A stretch of DNA of 6,099 nt from Acidocella sp. (GTDB lineage Bacteria > Pseudomonadota > Alphaproteobacteria > Acetobacterales > Acetobacteraceae). A program made the position numbers and the translations under genes. The stretch lies in the NCBI GenBank assembly GCA_028687415.1, contig JAQUAC010000143.1, positions 1 to 6,099 on the forward strand, given 5' to 3'. Below the pieces are notes generated by a model. The model ran no database searches. It had not been told where the DNA came from and worked only from the letters and a program-made list of their open reading frames with translations. Positions 5,456 through 6,099 of the stretch are shown piece after piece (within the stretch, counting starts at the first letter, position 1; every line of letters starts with the position of its first letter).

Positions 5456-5488
5456 AAAAAATCCAGGAGGACGATGTCCTCCTGGATT
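5456..5488 (-). terminator. Strong Rho-independent terminator of gltA
   Basis: Positions 5460-5472 and 5476-5488 are perfect 13-base inverted arms with a three-base loop (5473-5475). On the minus strand the hairpin is followed by TTTTTT (5461-5456), the textbook layout for an intrinsic terminator, 44 bases after the gltA stop codon. On the plus strand there is no equivalent T run, so it acts in the gltA direction. The stem holds AGGAGG in its 5' arm, a Shine-Dalgarno-like sequence that would be hidden when folded. Confidence 0.93.
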
Positions 5489-5498
5489 CCAGAGCTCA

Positions 5499-5517
5499 AG
5501 GAGGGCTTGGCCCCCCT
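5499..5517 (-). repeat. Second hairpin in the gltA 3' untranslated region
   Basis: On the minus strand AGGGGGG (5517-5511) can pair with CCCTCCT (5505-5499) over a five-base loop, giving seven pairs including one G-U wobble. It lies between the gltA stop codon and the main terminator and has no T run of its own. It may help stabilise the mRNA 3' end, but this is inference. Confidence 0.4.
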
Positions 5518-5531
5518 GGGCCATTGCTGCT

Positions 5532-6099
5532 TTAGCCGCGCTTGTTGAGCGGCACGTAATCGCGGTTCGCCGCACCGGTGTAGATCTGGCGCGGACGGCT
5601 GATGCGGTTGGTCGGATCTTCCATCATTTCCTTCCACTGGCTGATCCAGCCAACGGTACGGGCAAGCGCGAAGATCGGCGTGAACATCTGGGTCGGGAAG
5701 CCCATCGCCTTCAGGATGATGCCCGAGTAGAAGTCCACGTTCGGGTACAGCTTGCGGGAGACGAAGTAATCGTCCTCCAGCGCGATCTTCTCCAGCTCGA
5801 TGGCCAGGTCGAGCATCGGCTCGTCCTTGATGCCCAGCTCGCCGAGAACTTCGTGGCAGGTCGCCTGCATGATCTTCGCGCGCGGGTCGAAGTTCTTGTA
5901 CACGCGGTGACCGAAGCCCATCAGCTTCACGCCGCTGTTCTTGTCCTTCACCTGCTTGATGAACTCGGGGATGTTATCCTTGTGGCCGATTTCAGCAAGC
6001 ATCTTCAGCACGGCCTCGTTGGCGCCGCCATGTGCGGGACCCCAGAGGGAGGCAATACCAGCAGCGATGCACGCGAACGGGTTGGCGCCGGTGGAGCCA
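5532..6099 (-). CDS. gltA: Citrate synthase, C-terminal 188 residues (5' end outside window)
   Basis: Citrate synthase condenses acetyl-CoA with oxaloacetate to citrate, the entry step of the TCA cycle in the cytoplasm. The frame is open to the right edge: reverse-strand translation there reads GSTGANPFACIAAGIASLWG and runs unbroken into the rest, so the GTG at 6011 is an internal Val and not the start. The catalytic residues are visible: the active-site His in GPAHGGANEA (E. coli His264), the His in FGHRVYKNFDPRA (His305, with the substrate-binding Arg after it) and the Asp in NVDFYSG (Asp362). The C-terminal ARTVGWISQWKE and NRISRPRQIYTG carry conserved arginines. It ends NKRG at a TAA (5534-5532). 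The pattern fits the type II bacterial enzyme (usually about 430 residues). Transcription ends at the strong terminator 5456-5488, separating it from the channel gene. Confidence 0.97.
   Translation of the reverse strand, partial: GSTGANPFACIAAGIASLWGPAHGGANEAVLKMLAEIGHKDNIPEFIKQVKDKNSGVKLMGFGHRVYKNFDPRAKIMQATCHEVLGELGIKDEPMLDLAIELEKIALEDDYFVSRKLYPNVDFYSGIILKAMGFPTQMFTPIFALARTVGWISQWKEMMEDPTNRISRPRQIYTGAANRDYVPLNKRG

Noticed and set aside
5532..6011. Complete short gene starting at the GTG at 6011
   Set aside because: The frame stays open to the window edge and upstream residues match citrate synthase (LWGPAHGGANEA), so this is an internal Val codon of gltA.

Overview
The window reads as ordinary chromosome of a GC-rich alphaproteobacterium, perhaps a Rhodospirillales relative. 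The purC-purS-purQ-purL order, the separate small PurS, the alphaproteobacterial style of PurQ (N-terminal FPGINRERD) and of citrate synthase, and strong GC bias at third codon positions (which gives long antisense shadow frames) all fit this. The taxonomic placement is inference from recalled family resemblance, not from a search. I see no tRNA, rRNA, CRISPR array, insertion sequence, integrase or phage gene.

Layout, left to right. Positions 1-1815 (minus strand) hold a tightly packed purine operon read purC > purS > purQ > purL. The junctions are a 1-base overlap (TAATG), a 23-base gap and a 4-base overlap (ATGA). PurL runs off the left edge. Positions 1816-1983 are the divergent control region between purC and a plus-strand gene. 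It has a perfect 13-bp inverted repeat beside a possible purC -10 element. Positions 1984-2934 encode the only plus-strand gene, a diguanylate cyclase with a GGEEF active site, no recognisable inhibitory I-site, and a cysteine-bearing N-terminal region that looks GAF-like. Positions 2950-4364 (minus) are a two-gene unit: an ArsR-family repressor followed by an Old Yellow Enzyme-type alkene reductase. A 20-bp palindrome overlaps the likely -10 and lies one base from the repressor start codon. Positions 4419-5441 (minus) encode a two-TM potassium channel with a cytosolic RCK (TrkA-N/TrkA-C) domain. Positions 5460-5488 form a very strong intrinsic terminator, and 5532-6099 is the C-terminal part of citrate synthase (gltA), whose start lies beyond the right edge.

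How they work together. The pur genes catalyse the FGAM synthetase and SAICAR synthetase steps of de novo IMP synthesis. PurS, PurQ and PurL form one enzyme complex. The arsR-reductase pair looks like a self-contained electrophile or redox response module: the repressor probably controls itself and the flavoenzyme. The cyclic-di-GMP synthase, the K+ channel and gltA have no evident functional link to their neighbours.

I do not find an obviously new biological system here. The points most worth a second look are the ArsR/alkene-reductase module with its operator, the flavin-site substitutions in that reductase, the cysteine-bearing sensor region of the cyclase, two candidate leaderless start sites, and the channel gene that begins immediately after the gltA terminator.
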